In this document: positions 54,937 to 64,000 of the stretch, in pieces
Position numbering within the stretch: the first letter of the stretch is position 1
Layout of the letters: each line of letters begins with the position of its first letter
Assembly (NCBI RefSeq): GCF_007829335.1
Contig: NZ_VIWO01000006.1
Coordinates: 248,001-312,000 of the forward strand
Direction of reading: 5' to 3'
Source of the DNA: Chitinophaga polysaccharea
Lineage (GTDB): Bacteria > Bacteroidota > Bacteroidia > Chitinophagales > Chitinophagaceae
Length of the DNA stretch: 64,000 nt
Notes under the pieces: generated by a model
What the model was told of the DNA's origin: nothing
What the model saw: only the letters and a program-made list of their open reading frames with translations
The model's database searches: none
Program-made: the position numbers and the translations under genes

Positions 54937-55689
54937 TTAAATTTTTGTGGCAGCCACCCGTAAGCGGACGTAATCGGCATACAGCGCGTTGTCTTTCATC
55001 AGTTGCCCCGCTACTTCCTGCTGCACTTGCGCCAGTATGGCCATTTTATCGGTTTCCGGTACGGTGGCGAAGAAATGTTGTCCGAACATTTCGAGCCAAT
55101 CGCTGATTCCCGTTTCGGGGTTTACCAGTTTGGAAGGACGATCAAAGAAGTGTACGCGGTCTACCCGGAACCCCGCCTTTTCCAGCAGGGTAGTATATTC
55201 TGCCGGGGAAGGGAAGTACCAGAAGGGCGCATAGCTATATCCTCTTTGCTGCATCGCCTTTTCCAGGGCGGCAAGTATGGTTTGTACGTTGCCCTTACCT
55301 CCCATTTCAATCGCCAGGCGGCCGCCCTTTTTCAGCTGGGCGTACATGCGGGCAATCGCTTTCTCTTTTTCGCGCACCCAATGCAGGGTGGCATTGGAAA
55401 AGATACCATCGAAAGCTGTTGGCAGCACGAAAGTGGTGGCATCGGCTACTTCAAAGTGGATGCCCGGGAAATGCGCGTGGGCGCTTTGAACCATGGCTGC
55501 GGAGGCATCTATGCCTGTTACTTCCGCGCCGGATTGTGCCAGTTGCGCCGTCAGTTCGCCGGTACCGCAGCCCAGGTCCAGGATTTGTTCCCCGGCCTGT
55601 GGTTGCAACCAGTCGATCAGACTGTTGCCATATTCAAATACAAAGGCATGTTTCTCCTTATATAATTCAGCGTTCCATTGATCTGCCAT
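54937..55689 (-). CDS. Class I SAM methyltransferase, trans-aconitate methyltransferase-like
   Basis: 250 residues. SAM-binding motif I ILDLGCGTGELT near residue 35, followed by VTGIDASAAMV, FDGIFSNATLHWV and LKKGGRLAIEMGG; the C-terminal lid (FWYFPSPAEYTTLLEKAGF) resembles trans-aconitate 2-methyltransferase (Tam). It is embedded between leuC and leuD with gaps of 11 and 15 bp, so it is co-expressed with the isopropylmalate isomerase. A role on a leucine-pathway acid or on trans-aconitate is inferred from this position; the actual substrate is unknown. Confidence 0.82.
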   Translation of the reverse strand: MADQWNAELYKEKHAFVFEYGNSLIDWLQPQAGEQILDLGCGTGELTAQLAQSGAEVTGIDASAAMVQSAHAHFPGIHFEVADATTFVLPTAFDGIFSNATLHWVREKEKAIARMYAQLKKGGRLAIEMGGKGNVQTILAALEKAMQQRGYSYAPFWYFPSPAEYTTLLEKAGFRVDRVHFFDRPSKLVNPETGISDWLEMFGQHFFATVPETDKMAILAQVQQEVAGQLMKDNALYADYVRLRVAATKI

Positions 55690-55700
55690 CGTTGTTGCTT

Positions 55701-57098
55701 TTATAATAATTCCCTTACGTCTGCTACTTTACCGGTAATGGCTGCTGCTGCTGCGGTGAGCGGGCTGGCCAGGAAGGTGCGGGCATTGGGCCCCTGGCGA
55801 CCTTCGAAGTTACGATTGGAAGTAGAGATGCAATACATACCGGCAGGCACTTTGTCTTCGTTCATGGCCAGGCAGGCAGAGCATCCGGGTTCACGCAGCT
55901 GAAAACCAGCCTCTGCAAAGACTTTGTCGATGCCTTCTTCTTTTGCCTGTGCTTCCACCTGTTTGGAGCCGGGTACAATCCATACCACCACGTCATCGGC
56001 TTTGTGCTTGCCTTTCACGAAATCGGCTACCAGTCGCAAGTCTTCGATGCGGGAGTTGGTGCAGCTACCGATGAATACGTAGTCTACTTTTTTGCCCAGC
56101 AGTTCAGCACCGGGTTGCAGGTCCATGTATTCGAGGGATTTTTTGAAAGAAGGCCTTTCCTTTTCTTCCAGTTGCTCCAGGGCAGGAATATGGCGGGTAA
56201 CGCCCATGCCCATTCCTGGATTGGTACCGTAGGTAATCTGTGGTTCTATATCGGCGGCATCGAAGGTAAGTACCTTGTCGAAAGTGGCGTCTGCATCGGA
56301 GTACAGCGTTTTCCAGTATTCCAGGGCTTTATCCCAGTCGGCGCCTTTGGGAGCAAACTCCCTGCCTTTGATATAATCGAACGTGGTGCTGTCCGGAGCA
56401 ATGAGTCCACCGCGTGCTCCCATCTCAATACTCATATTACAGATGGTCATACGGGCTTCCATGCTCAGGTTGCGGATCGCTTCCCCGGCATATTCCACAA
56501 AGTAGCCGGTAGCACCGGAAGCGGATATTTTGGAGATGATATAGAGAATGATGTCTTTAGAGAGTACGCCTTTGCCCAGCTGCCCGCTCACTTCAATCTT
56601 CATGCGCTTAGGCTTGTATTGCAGGATACACTGGGTGGCCAGTACCTGCTCTACTTCGGAGGTGCCAATGCCGAAAGCAACGGCGCCAAAAGCACCGTGG
56701 GTGCTGGTGTGGCTGTCGCCGCATACAATGGTCATACCCGGCAGGGTGATACCCAGCTCGGGACCTATCACGTGTACAATGCCCTGGTAGCGGTGACCTA
56801 ATCCATACAGCTCTACGCCGTATTCACTGGTATTTTTGGTCAGCATTTCCACCTGGTGGCGGCTCAAAGCCTCTTTGATGGGCTGATCCTGGTGTAAGGT
56901 AGGTACGTTGTGGTCGGCGGTGGCCCTGGTTTTGGCCGGACGAAATACCGGGATACCACGCTTACGTAATCCATCAAATGCCTGGGGGCTGGTTACCTCG
57001 TGGATAAAGTGTGTATTGATGTACACGGCATCGGGATGCCCCGGCTTGCTCATCACAATGTGACTGTCCCAGATTTTATCAAATAACGTTTTTCCCAT
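55701..57098 (-). CDS. leuC: 3-isopropylmalate dehydratase large subunit
   Basis: 465 residues. Aconitase-superfamily [4Fe-4S] subunit of isopropylmalate isomerase. Cluster ligands: Cys in [13 protein letters not shown] and the CSACLAMN pair. [26 protein letters not shown]-type segment and NRNFEGRQG are standard. First gene of the leu operon with a candidate promoter (TAGATTTG) just upstream. No leader peptide rich in leucine was seen. Confidence 0.96.
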   Translation of the reverse strand: MGKTLFDKIWDSHIVMSKPGHPDAVYINTHFIHEVTSPQAFDGLRKRGIPVFRPAKTRATADHNVPTLHQDQPIKEALSRHQVEMLTKNTSEYGVELYGLGHRYQGIVHVIGPELGITLPGMTIVCGDSHTSTHGAFGAVAFGIGTSEVEQVLATQCILQYKPKRMKIEVSGQLGKGVLSKDIILYIISKISASGATGYFVEYAGEAIRNLSMEARMTICNMSIEMGARGGLIAPDSTTFDYIKGREFAPKGADWDKALEYWKTLYSDADATFDKVLTFDAADIEPQITYGTNPGMGMGVTRHIPALEQLEEKERPSFKKSLEYMDLQPGAELLGKKVDYVFIGSCTNSRIEDLRLVADFVKGKHKADDVVVWIVPGSKQVEAQAKEEGIDKVFAEAGFQLREPGCSACLAMNEDKVPAGMYCISTSNRNFEGRQGPNARTFLASPLTAAAAAITGKVADVRELL

Positions 57099-57131
57099 CC
57101 TTTTGCTTCCTTTTAGAATTGTTTATACCTT

Positions 57132-57139
57132 CAAATCTA
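57132..57139 (-). promoter_or_regulatory. Candidate -7 promoter box of the leu operon
   Basis: The minus strand reads TAGATTTG, an exact TAnnTTTG match, 33 nt upstream of the leuC start. The short leader leaves no room for classical leader-peptide attenuation. Confidence 0.5.
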
Positions 57140-57250
57140 ATGGTCATTAATAAATGCCATATTGCTAAATTTGCTTTAATTACAACCTTTAACAGCACTT
57201 GATATACACTAAAACACTGTTTATCAGTCACTTACAAGATTTTAATAACG

Positions 57251-58804
57251 ATGCCCAACAGTCAAAGTGATGCCTTATTCATATTAATAAAAACACTCAC
57301 AAAAGCCGAAAAACGTAGTTTTCAGCTGGCGTTCAATAAAAATAACACCAAGGAAGACGTCTTATTCATCCAACTTTTTAACACGTTGGACAAAATGAAG
57401 GAATATGACGAGGAGCAGATACTGAAGAAAATTACCGATATCAAGAAACAGCAGTTGTCGAATGTAAAGGCACATCTTTACAAACACCTGTTATCCAGTT
57501 TAAGACAATTGTACAAGCAGAAAGATCCGCTGATCGACCTTCGGGAGCAGTTGGATCATGCGCGGGTGCTGTACAATAAAGGGTTGTATAACCAGAGCCT
57601 GAAAATATTGTCCAAAGCCAAGTCCATGGCCATGGAGCAGGAAGAAGTTATGCTGACCTACGAAATTGTGGAGTTTGAAAAACTGATTGAGTCGCGCCAC
57701 ATCACCCGCAGCCTGGAAAACCGGGCGGAAGTGCTCAGCAGCGAGTCCCGGCAGATAGAGCAACAACTCACCAATATCAGCCGCCTCTCTACCCTGTCGC
57801 TCCGCATGTATGGGCTGTACCTCAAACTCGGCCATGCCCGCAATGAACGGGATGGGGAAATGGTGAAATCCTTTTTCGAAAGCCAGTTGCCGGCCCTCCA
57901 GCATGCGCATATGAGCTTTTACGAAAAAGTATACATGTACCAGGCCTCCAGCTGGTATTACTATATCCTGCAGGATTTCCTGATGTATTACCGCTATACG
58001 CAGAAATGGGTAGACCTGTTCCGCAAATACCCTTCCCTGCAGCAAACCGATATGGACCTGTACATCAAGGCGCAGCATAACCTGCTCACCGCTCATTTCT
58101 ATACTTCCAATTTCGAAAAGTTCAAAGCGGCATTGCAGGACCTGGAAGATTTTATACAGGCCAACCAGGATAATTTTCATGAGAATACCCGCACGTCGGC
58201 TTTCGTATACCTATATACCGCCAAAATCAACCGTTACTTCCTGGAAGGCACATTCAGCCAGGGTTTAGCAATGGTGCCGGAACTGGAAACCGAGATCAGT
58301 AAACATACGCTGAAAATAGACCAGCACCGGGTGTTGGTGTTTTACTATAAGATAGCCTGTTTGTACTTTGGTAGCGGAGATAACAGCAAAGCCATTGTTT
58401 ATCTCAATAAAATCATTAACCTGAAGATAGGTAACCTGCGGGCCGATATCCAATGCTTCGCCCGTATCCTGCACCTGATCGCCCATTACGAGCTGGAAAA
58501 CTACAGCCTGGTAGAATACCTGATTAAATCGGTGTATCACTTCATCTCCAAACACAAAGACCTTGGACTGGTGATGGAAGAAATTATGAAGTTCTTGCGC
58601 CGGTATATCTATGCCAATCCTAAAGCGTTGCGCAATGCCTTTGCCGACCTGAAGGAAAGACTGGAACAGATTTCACAGGATCCGTATGAACGCCGTTCCT
58701 TCCTTTACCTGGATATCATTTCCTGGCTGGAAAGTAAAATTGAAGGCATCCCTGTACAGGAAGTTATTCACCGCAAGTTTGTGAATAAAGAGAAACGCAT
58801 ATAA
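57251..58804 (+). CDS. Conserved hypothetical protein, all-helical repeat type
   Basis: 517 residues, no signal peptide, no membrane segment. Almost entirely helical with TPR-like helix pairs (ARVLYNKGLYNQSLKILSKAKSMA, YKIACLYFGSGDNSKAIVYLNKIINL) and a basic N-terminal part (LIKTLTKAEKRSFQLAF). It resembles large TPR-like hypothetical proteins seen across Bacteroidota, without a known activity. Divergent from leuC, 34 nt upstream of the FMN reductase start, so the two are likely co-transcribed. Confidence 0.75.
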   Translation: MPNSQSDALFILIKTLTKAEKRSFQLAFNKNNTKEDVLFIQLFNTLDKMKEYDEEQILKKITDIKKQQLSNVKAHLYKHLLSSLRQLYKQKDPLIDLREQLDHARVLYNKGLYNQSLKILSKAKSMAMEQEEVMLTYEIVEFEKLIESRHITRSLENRAEVLSSESRQIEQQLTNISRLSTLSLRMYGLYLKLGHARNERDGEMVKSFFESQLPALQHAHMSFYEKVYMYQASSWYYYILQDFLMYYRYTQKWVDLFRKYPSLQQTDMDLYIKAQHNLLTAHFYTSNFEKFKAALQDLEDFIQANQDNFHENTRTSAFVYLYTAKINRYFLEGTFSQGLAMVPELETEISKHTLKIDQHRVLVFYYKIACLYFGSGDNSKAIVYLNKIINLKIGNLRADIQCFARILHLIAHYELENYSLVEYLIKSVYHFISKHKDLGLVMEEIMKFLRRYIYANPKALRNAFADLKERLEQISQDPYERRSFLYLDIISWLESKIEGIPVQEVIHRKFVNKEKRI

Positions 58805-58837
58805 ATGTATATATTCGTTGGCCAAAATGATGAGCAT

Positions 58838-59401
58838 ATGTCTGACGAAAAACACTATCACTTTGTAGCCATCTCCGGCAGTTTACGCAAAGGTTCCTAC
58901 AACACGATGGCCTTAAAAGCCCTGCAGCAGCTGGCGCCTTCGCACATTCACATTGAGCAGGTACATTACGATAATATCCCGCTGTATAATGCCGATCTGC
59001 ACACCGAGCAATTACCGGAACAGGTAGTACCGCTGGTAAAGAAAATAAAAGAGTCGGATGGAGTGATCATTGTATCGCCTGAATACAACTACTCCGTGCC
59101 CGGCGCGTTGAAAAACGCGATAGACGTGGTTTCCCGCCATCCTGACAAACCTTTTAGTGAAAAGGCGGTAGCTATTATGGGTGCTTCACAGGGACAAATA
59201 GGTACGGCCCGCATGCAGTACCACCTGCGCCAGGTAATGGTATTCCTGAATGCTTATATTATCAACAAACCGGAAATTATGATTGCGCATGCACAGCATA
59301 AATTTGACGAGGCCGGTAATTTAACCGATGAATTCCTCATCAAACAATTCCCATTGCTATTGGAATCGCTGGCTAAGCTGAGCGATAAGATGAAGTCATG
59401 A
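58838..59401 (+). CDS. NAD(P)H-dependent FMN reductase
   Basis: 187 residues of the flavodoxin-like NADPH-dependent FMN reductase/azoreductase/chromate reductase group. FMN phosphate loop SGSLRKGSYN at the N-terminus and SPEYNYSVPGALKNAIDVVSR in the middle. It probably reduces quinones or other acceptors in the cytoplasm. I start at the ATG at 58838 (MSDEKHYHFVAISGSLR); another ATG at 58805 directly after the previous stop adds 11 residues. Its stop forms TCATGA with that of the convergent ABC gene. Confidence 0.88.
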   Translation: MSDEKHYHFVAISGSLRKGSYNTMALKALQQLAPSHIHIEQVHYDNIPLYNADLHTEQLPEQVVPLVKKIKESDGVIIVSPEYNYSVPGALKNAIDVVSRHPDKPFSEKAVAIMGASQGQIGTARMQYHLRQVMVFLNAYIINKPEIMIAHAQHKFDEAGNLTDEFLIKQFPLLLESLAKLSDKMKS

Positions 59402-60523
59402 TTCCGGTGGAATATAGGGCTCGTACGAACGATACTTTTTAAAGAAAATGATGGCCGATGCTGCCTGTAACAACAGGATAGCCGGCCATTCGTAATGTCC
59501 GAGGATCATGAACAATACGATGAAGGAAGTGAGCATAGTATATCTCACATGAATTTCCGGGTTCATTTTCGGAAAATATAACAGGCAGCGGAATAAAATG
59601 AGTAACGACAGTGCCGTACAAAAAACGGTAATGAGTCCGCCGATAGGAGTTTTCGTATAGGCGTTTACCGTAATCATGATCATCTCCGGTAAAAACATGA
59701 TCAGATATACGCCTATAAGCCGGGCGTAGTGGCCGGCCAGGCGTATGGGCAGGTTTTCCATGAAGTGGAGATACGTATCATCAAAGGCGCGATGGTGTAC
59801 CATCAGCTGCATATGAATCATTACGCTTACCATCACGCCGATCTGCAATCCACGCAAATCAAAATATTCCCCTCTCTCCATGATCAGGAAAGTAAGCCAC
59901 AATACGCCGGCAGAAAACAATTTAGTGCTGACAATGCGGCGCGGGAAATTGGTCAATAATTCATAAAGGAAAAACAGCACGGGCGGTTTGGTGAAATGCC
60001 GGTTGAGCCAGCGTTGCAGGTGGCTGGTAAAAAAGAGAACATCCGGTTGTGCCAGTTTCCGCTCATATAACCTCAACGGCCAAACGCAGTTGGCCATATT
60101 CAATACCACGATCAGGGCGGCGGGCACGTAGTACTGGTGTTGTATCGCTATGATGAGGGCGATGCCGGCGTATACCAGCACCGGCATATAGATGGCGGTA
60201 TGCAGCAGCAGCCATAATCGTATGCGTGCCGGTTTGCTGACGCTGCCCAGGGTAGGGAAAAGGAAATCGTACCCTTGCAGCTGGAATGTTTTCAGGATAA
60301 ATCCCACGCATTTGAGGGCATAGGACGTCCATAGCAGCATGACGAGAAGCAGGAAAGAGTAGTTTCCCAGGAAGCCGAGCATCAGTGCTTTGTGATAGGC
60401 GACCAGGTTGGCGCCGTTGACCACGCCGAAGAGCAGGTAAAACAGTACCAGGAAAAAGCCCGTATTCTGGATATAGAATCGTTGAGTGAATATCTTACTG
60501 AGTATAGCCGATGTGGTACGCAT
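59396..60523 (-). CDS. ABC transporter membrane protein (ABC-2-like)
   Basis: 375 residues with about eight hydrophobic segments spread over the whole length and basic cytoplasmic loops; no signal peptide, no ATPase motif. It lies 1 bp after the ABC ATPase gene in the same direction, which makes it the permease partner. The substrate cannot be inferred; a lipid or export function would be usual for ABC-2 proteins. The last bases overlap the convergent FMN reductase gene. Confidence 0.75.
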   Translation of the reverse strand: MRTTSAILSKIFTQRFYIQNTGFFLVLFYLLFGVVNGANLVAYHKALMLGFLGNYSFLLLVMLLWTSYALKCVGFILKTFQLQGYDFLFPTLGSVSKPARIRLWLLLHTAIYMPVLVYAGIALIIAIQHQYYVPAALIVVLNMANCVWPLRLYERKLAQPDVLFFTSHLQRWLNRHFTKPPVLFFLYELLTNFPRRIVSTKLFSAGVLWLTFLIMERGEYFDLRGLQIGVMVSVMIHMQLMVHHRAFDDTYLHFMENLPIRLAGHYARLIGVYLIMFLPEMIMITVNAYTKTPIGGLITVFCTALSLLILFRCLLYFPKMNPEIHVRYTMLTSFIVLFMILGHYEWPAILLLQAASAIIFFKKYRSYEPYIPPES

Positions 60524-60524
60524 A

Positions 60525-61166
60525 TTAACTGAGCGTAATATTTTTATGAGCTACTTTCAGTGTGCCCGTGACCGTTAATTCTTCCGCATCCAGTGCCTGG
60601 TGGGAAGTAATGCAAAAAGAAACGCCTTTGGCGCTATAAGTCCGAATGAGGTCGTAGAGTACCGTCAGTGCGCGGGTATCGATGGTGATGAGGGGTTCAT
60701 CGAGCAGGATGAGGGCGGGGTTGCCGGTAAAGGCCAGGAGCAGGGACAGCTTTTTCAGCATGCCGCTGGAGTAGCTGCTTACCGGGTTATTCACATAGAT
60801 ATCCACACCCATACTGTCGCTGATGTCGCGTACCGCTTCCCGGTCGCCCCCTTTGGTATTGAGGTACAGCTCCAGCAGGTCGCGCCCTGTAAGGAAAGAG
60901 GGGTACAGTGGCTCTGCTTCAGCGTAATTAATAAGGCGGCGGAACTGTACCGGGTGCTGGCGGCTGCTCACATTTCCCTGCAGGAGGATTTCGCCTTTGA
61001 AGGGAATGAGCCCGGCCATCACCTTCATACAGGTGGTTTTGCCGGCGCCATTTTCGCCCTGCAGCCAGTAGATGCCCTTTGGAAGCTCCAATTGGGGGAT
61101 ATCCAGGATAGGAACATCCTGGTAATTCTTCTTAACCGCATGTAGGGCGATAACCGGGTCGGGCAT
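60525..61166 (-). CDS. ABC transporter ATP-binding protein
   Basis: 213 residues. Walker A GENGAGKTT near residue 37, signature SYSSGMLKKLSLLLAF, Walker B ALILLDEPLITID and the switch His in ITSHQALDAEE. Domain layout is that of short exporter ATPases (CcmA/YhaQ type). First gene of a two-gene unit with the membrane protein immediately downstream. Cytoplasmic face of the inner membrane. Confidence 0.9.
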   Translation of the reverse strand: MPDPVIALHAVKKNYQDVPILDIPQLELPKGIYWLQGENGAGKTTCMKVMAGLIPFKGEILLQGNVSSRQHPVQFRRLINYAEAEPLYPSFLTGRDLLELYLNTKGGDREAVRDISDSMGVDIYVNNPVSSYSSGMLKKLSLLLAFTGNPALILLDEPLITIDTRALTVLYDLIRTYSAKGVSFCITSHQALDAEELTVTGTLKVAHKNITLS

Positions 61167-61617
61167 ATGTGTATATCTTAAAGATGTAAATATGAAAAAT
61201 TATCGCATATATATCTATAAGGGGAAGTCTTTTTAACAAAAGTTTTTTTCGGGCTTTTTTCCTGTTGAAGTTCATGGATTTAGCAGTAAAGGGGAAAAAA
61301 ATGTCATATATCTACACTTTTTTACACCACTTTTTCACATACAAATGATATTACATATACAGGGTATACAAAACCCGTGAAACATGCTACACCACTGCGT
61401 TCTGATAATGTTCCCACTGTTTTTCCACACCTGTTGAAAACTATATCTTCCATCCCTTAACCGGATGCTTACATTTGTAATCCTGAGCGTATGGATTTTT
61501 AGGATGCAGAGATGTTGAAATATGAATGGTGGCAGAGGAAACGTGTAGATTTCAGTATGCTGACCCCAATCAGAAAAACCAAAAACCTTTCGACAGTACC
61601 CATATAAATAATTAACG
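61167..61617. other. 451-bp non-coding gap upstream of nrdB
   Basis: AT-rich divergent intergenic region with no gene recognised. It contains a TACATTTG promoter box, a DnaA-box-like TTTTCCACA (61421-61429) and a TGT-CATATATCT-ACA pseudo-palindrome (61303-61317). The canonical NrdR tandem box was not found. Confidence 0.45.
61470..61477 (+). promoter_or_regulatory. Candidate -7 promoter box for nrdBA
   Basis: Exact TACATTTG match to TAnnTTTG, implying a leader of about 135 nt before the nrdB start. No convincing -33 element. Confidence 0.45.
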
Positions 61618-62592
61618 ATGAGTAACGAGAATGAAATTCTTCTAAGAGAGAACAAGGAGCGTTTTGTGTTATTGCCGATCAAATTCCCGAAAATCTGGGA
61701 GCAATATAAGAAGCACGAAGCCAGTTTCTGGACAGCCGAGGAAATAGATTTGAGTAGTGACCTGAAAGATTGGGCCTCCCTGAATGATGGGGAACGTCAT
61801 TTTATATCGCATGTACTGGCTTTCTTTGCCGCCAGCGACGGTATCGTAAATGAAAACCTGGCAGTCAATTTTATGAGTGAAGTACAGATCCCGGAAGCCC
61901 GTTGTTTTTACGGTTTCCAGATCATGATGGAAAACATTCACTCTGAAACATATGCTTTGCTGATCGACACTTATGTGAAAGATCCGGCAGAAAAAGACCG
62001 TTTATTCCACGCTATCGACACCGTTCCTGCAGTGAAAAAGAAAGCCGAATGGGCATTGCGCTGGATTGAGAACGGTACGTTTGCTGAGCGCCTGGTAGCC
62101 TTTGCCGCCGTAGAAGGGATCTTCTTCAGCGGTAGCTTTTGCTCTATATTCTGGTTAAAGAAAAGAGGACTGATGCCCGGCCTCACCTTCTCTAACGAGC
62201 TGATCAGCCGGGATGAAGGTCTGCATTGCGAATTCGCCTGCCTGTTATACAGCATGCTGGAAAACAAACTGAGTGAGGAACAGGTACATACCATTATCCG
62301 TGATGCTGTGTCCTATGAAAAAGAATTCATTACAGAAGCCCTGCCGGTTGGACTGATCGGAATGAACGCCGAACTGATGTCGCAATACATCGAGTTTGTA
62401 GCCGACAGATGGATCGCAGAACTGGGCTATCGCAAAATATTTAATGCCTCTAACCCATTTGACTTCATGGAAATGATTTCATTACAGGGTAAGACCAACT
62501 TCTTTGAGAAACGTGTGGGAGATTATCAAAAATCAGGTGTAATGGGCGGTAGCAAGGAAGCTCAGACCTTCAGCCTGGAAGAAGACTTCTAG
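61618..62592 (+). CDS. nrdB: Ribonucleotide reductase class Ia, beta subunit
   Basis: 324 residues. Radical-generating subunit of aerobic ribonucleotide reductase. Di-iron ligands visible: Asp74 (AASDGIV), Glu105 and His108 (MENIHSE), Glu in AVEGIFFSG, and Glu/His in RDEGLHCEF. The radical Tyr112 is in HSETY, so this is a tyrosyl-radical class Ia enzyme. The sequence is close in pattern to eukaryotic R2 ([24 protein letters not shown]-terminal SLEEDF). It lies 104 bp before nrdA, in the order B then A. Confidence 0.96.
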   Translation: MSNENEILLRENKERFVLLPIKFPKIWEQYKKHEASFWTAEEIDLSSDLKDWASLNDGERHFISHVLAFFAASDGIVNENLAVNFMSEVQIPEARCFYGFQIMMENIHSETYALLIDTYVKDPAEKDRLFHAIDTVPAVKKKAEWALRWIENGTFAERLVAFAAVEGIFFSGSFCSIFWLKKRGLMPGLTFSNELISRDEGLHCEFACLLYSMLENKLSEEQVHTIIRDAVSYEKEFITEALPVGLIGMNAELMSQYIEFVADRWIAELGYRKIFNASNPFDFMEMISLQGKTNFFEKRVGDYQKSGVMGGSKEAQTFSLEEDF

Positions 62593-62696
62593 CAGGAATG
62601 GCCCGCACAACGCCGGGCAGCGAACAAAATTCATATTTACTAACCTCTTTGGCTGTTGGCAAACGGCTGACAGTTAAAATCTAAATTCACAAACCC

Positions 62697-64000
62697 ATGT
62701 TCGTAATCAAAAGAGATGGAAGAAAAGAAGCAGTAAAATTCGACAAAATTACTGCCCGTATTGAAAAACTGTGTTACGGTTTCAATACAGAATATGTTGA
62801 TGCGATAGATGTAGCGAAGAAAGTGATACAAGGTTTGTATGATGGGGTAACCACCAGCGAACTGGATAATCTCGCCGCCGAAACAGCGGCCTCCCTGACC
62901 ACGAAACACCCGGATTACGCCCTGCTGGCTTCCCGCATTGCAGTAAGTAACCTGCATAAAAATACCATCAAGTCGTTTTCCAAAACGATGAAGAAACTGT
63001 ATGAGTACATTGATCCTAAAACCGGCAAATCAGCCGCCTTGCTGTCTGATGACGTGTGGGAGATCATTAAGAAAAATGCAGATATCCTGGATTCCAGCAT
63101 CATCTACGACCGCGACTTTGCCTATGACTACTTCGGCTTCAAAACCCTGGAACGCTCTTACCTGCTGAAAACAGACGGTAAAGTACAGGAACGCCCGCAA
63201 CATATGCTGATGCGCGTAGCCGTAGGGATCCACAAAGACGATATTGATGCTGCCATCAAAACATATAACCTGATGAGTGAACGCTGGTTTACACATGCCA
63301 CGCCTACCCTCTTCAACGCAGGTACACCCAAACCACAGATGTCTTCCTGCTTCCTGCTCACCATGCAGGACGATAGCATTGAAGGCATCTACGATACCCT
63401 GAAACAAACAGCTAAGATTTCCCAAAGCGCCGGCGGTATCGGTTTAAGCATTCATAACATCCGCGCAACTGGCTCTTATATCAGCGGTACCAACGGTACT
63501 TCCAACGGTATCATTCCCATGCTGCGCGTATTCAACGATACCGCACGCTATGTAGACCAGGGCGGTGGTAAACGTAAAGGCGCCTTCGCTATTTACCTGG
63601 AACCCTGGCATGCCGACATCTTCGAATTCCTGGATCTGCGCAAGAACCACGGTAAAGAAGAAATGCGCGCCCGCGACCTGTTTTACGCCCTCTGGATGCC
63701 CGACCTGTTCATGAAACGCGTAGAATCCAATGGCGACTGGGCGTTGTTCTGTCCACATGAAGCACCAGGACTGCATGACTGCTGGGGCGAAGCTTTTGAA
63801 ACCCTGTACGAGCAATACGAAAGAGAAGGCCGTGCCCGCAAAACCGTGAAAGCACAAGACCTCTGGTTTGCCATCCTGGATGCACAGATCGAAACCGGTA
63901 ACCCTTACCTGCTGTATAAAGATGCGGCTAACCGCAAATCCAACCAGCAGAACCTGGGCACCATCAAGAGCTCCAACCTCTGTACAGAAATCATCGAATA
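62697..64000 (+). CDS. nrdA: Ribonucleotide reductase class Ia, alpha subunit, 3' end beyond window
   Basis: First 434 residues; open to the window edge. N-terminal ATP-cone ([25 protein letters not shown]) for allosteric activity control, then the ten-stranded barrel with [11 protein letters not shown] and the first active-site cysteine Cys218 in [25 protein letters not shown] specificity-site region, and [20 protein letters not shown]. It reduces ribonucleoside diphosphates with NrdB. The ATG at 62697 follows nrdB by 104 bp; the second and third active-site cysteines lie outside the window. Confidence 0.95.
   Translation, partial: MFVIKRDGRKEAVKFDKITARIEKLCYGFNTEYVDAIDVAKKVIQGLYDGVTTSELDNLAAETAASLTTKHPDYALLASRIAVSNLHKNTIKSFSKTMKKLYEYIDPKTGKSAALLSDDVWEIIKKNADILDSSIIYDRDFAYDYFGFKTLERSYLLKTDGKVQERPQHMLMRVAVGIHKDDIDAAIKTYNLMSERWFTHATPTLFNAGTPKPQMSSCFLLTMQDDSIEGIYDTLKQTAKISQSAGGIGLSIHNIRATGSYISGTNGTSNGIIPMLRVFNDTARYVDQGGGKRKGAFAIYLEPWHADIFEFLDLRKNHGKEEMRARDLFYALWMPDLFMKRVESNGDWALFCPHEAPGLHDCWGEAFETLYEQYEREGRARKTVKAQDLWFAILDAQIETGNPYLLYKDAANRKSNQQNLGTIKSSNLCTEIIE

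Overview
This is a gene-dense stretch of an ordinary chromosome from a Bacteroidota bacterium, most likely a Chitinophaga-like member of the Chitinophagaceae. The reasons are the parA-parB-DUF5683-dapB order, an SDR-type threonine dehydrogenase, a DUF4954 giant hexapeptide protein next to glmS, a eukaryote-like class Ia NrdB, start codons with no clear Shine-Dalgarno, and repeated TAnnTTTG-like -7 promoter boxes. No phage, transposase, CRISPR array, rRNA or tRNA was recognised. The assignment to a genus is inference.

Layout. 1-6.4 kb: 3' end of pdxJ, lon, two envelope-type proteins and a membrane-anchored metallophosphoesterase. 6.9-10.8 kb: UPF0173 hydrolase, then parA-parB-DUF5683-dapB. 10.9-14.6 kb: a sulfate assimilation unit (Rrf2 regulator, cysH, cysD, cysN). 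14.6-20.1 kb: threonine dehydrogenase, kdsA, a small unknown protein, a PspC protein and aconitase. 20.2-25.5 kb: small housekeeping and unknown genes, including purU, a LOG-family hydrolase and a CHAD protein. 25.5-31.6 kb: a complete histidine utilisation cluster (hutH-hutU-hutI-hutG) headed by a MarR regulator with a candidate double operator. 31.7-37.6 kb: a small bacterial SET-domain protein, bestrophin channel, MgtE, histidine phosphatase lipoprotein and a DPP-IV-like peptidase. 37.8-42.6 kb: glmS, DUF4954 and tag.

42.6-50.3 kb: on the minus strand, an oxidative L-fucose-type catabolic cluster (two SDRs, lactonase, mutarotase, FAH-family hydrolase, FucP-like permease, one lipoprotein), followed by an MbnP/MbnH-like pair. 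The MbnP start codon sits inside a terminator-like hairpin. 50.5-57.1 kb: VanX-like dipeptidase, a lipoprotein, and the leucine operon leuC-methyltransferase-leuD-leuB-leuA. 57.2-64 kb: an unknown 517-residue protein, an FMN reductase, a two-gene ABC transporter, nrdB and the 5' part of nrdA, which runs off the window.

The most interesting non-coding signals are a three-copy family of about 85-110 bp imperfect palindromes in intergenic gaps, the MbnP start-codon hairpin, a 40-bp perfect palindrome after leuA, a structured leader before glmS, and the MarR operator pair. Five convergent gene pairs end within 3 nt of each other or share their stop codons, leaving no room for terminators between them.
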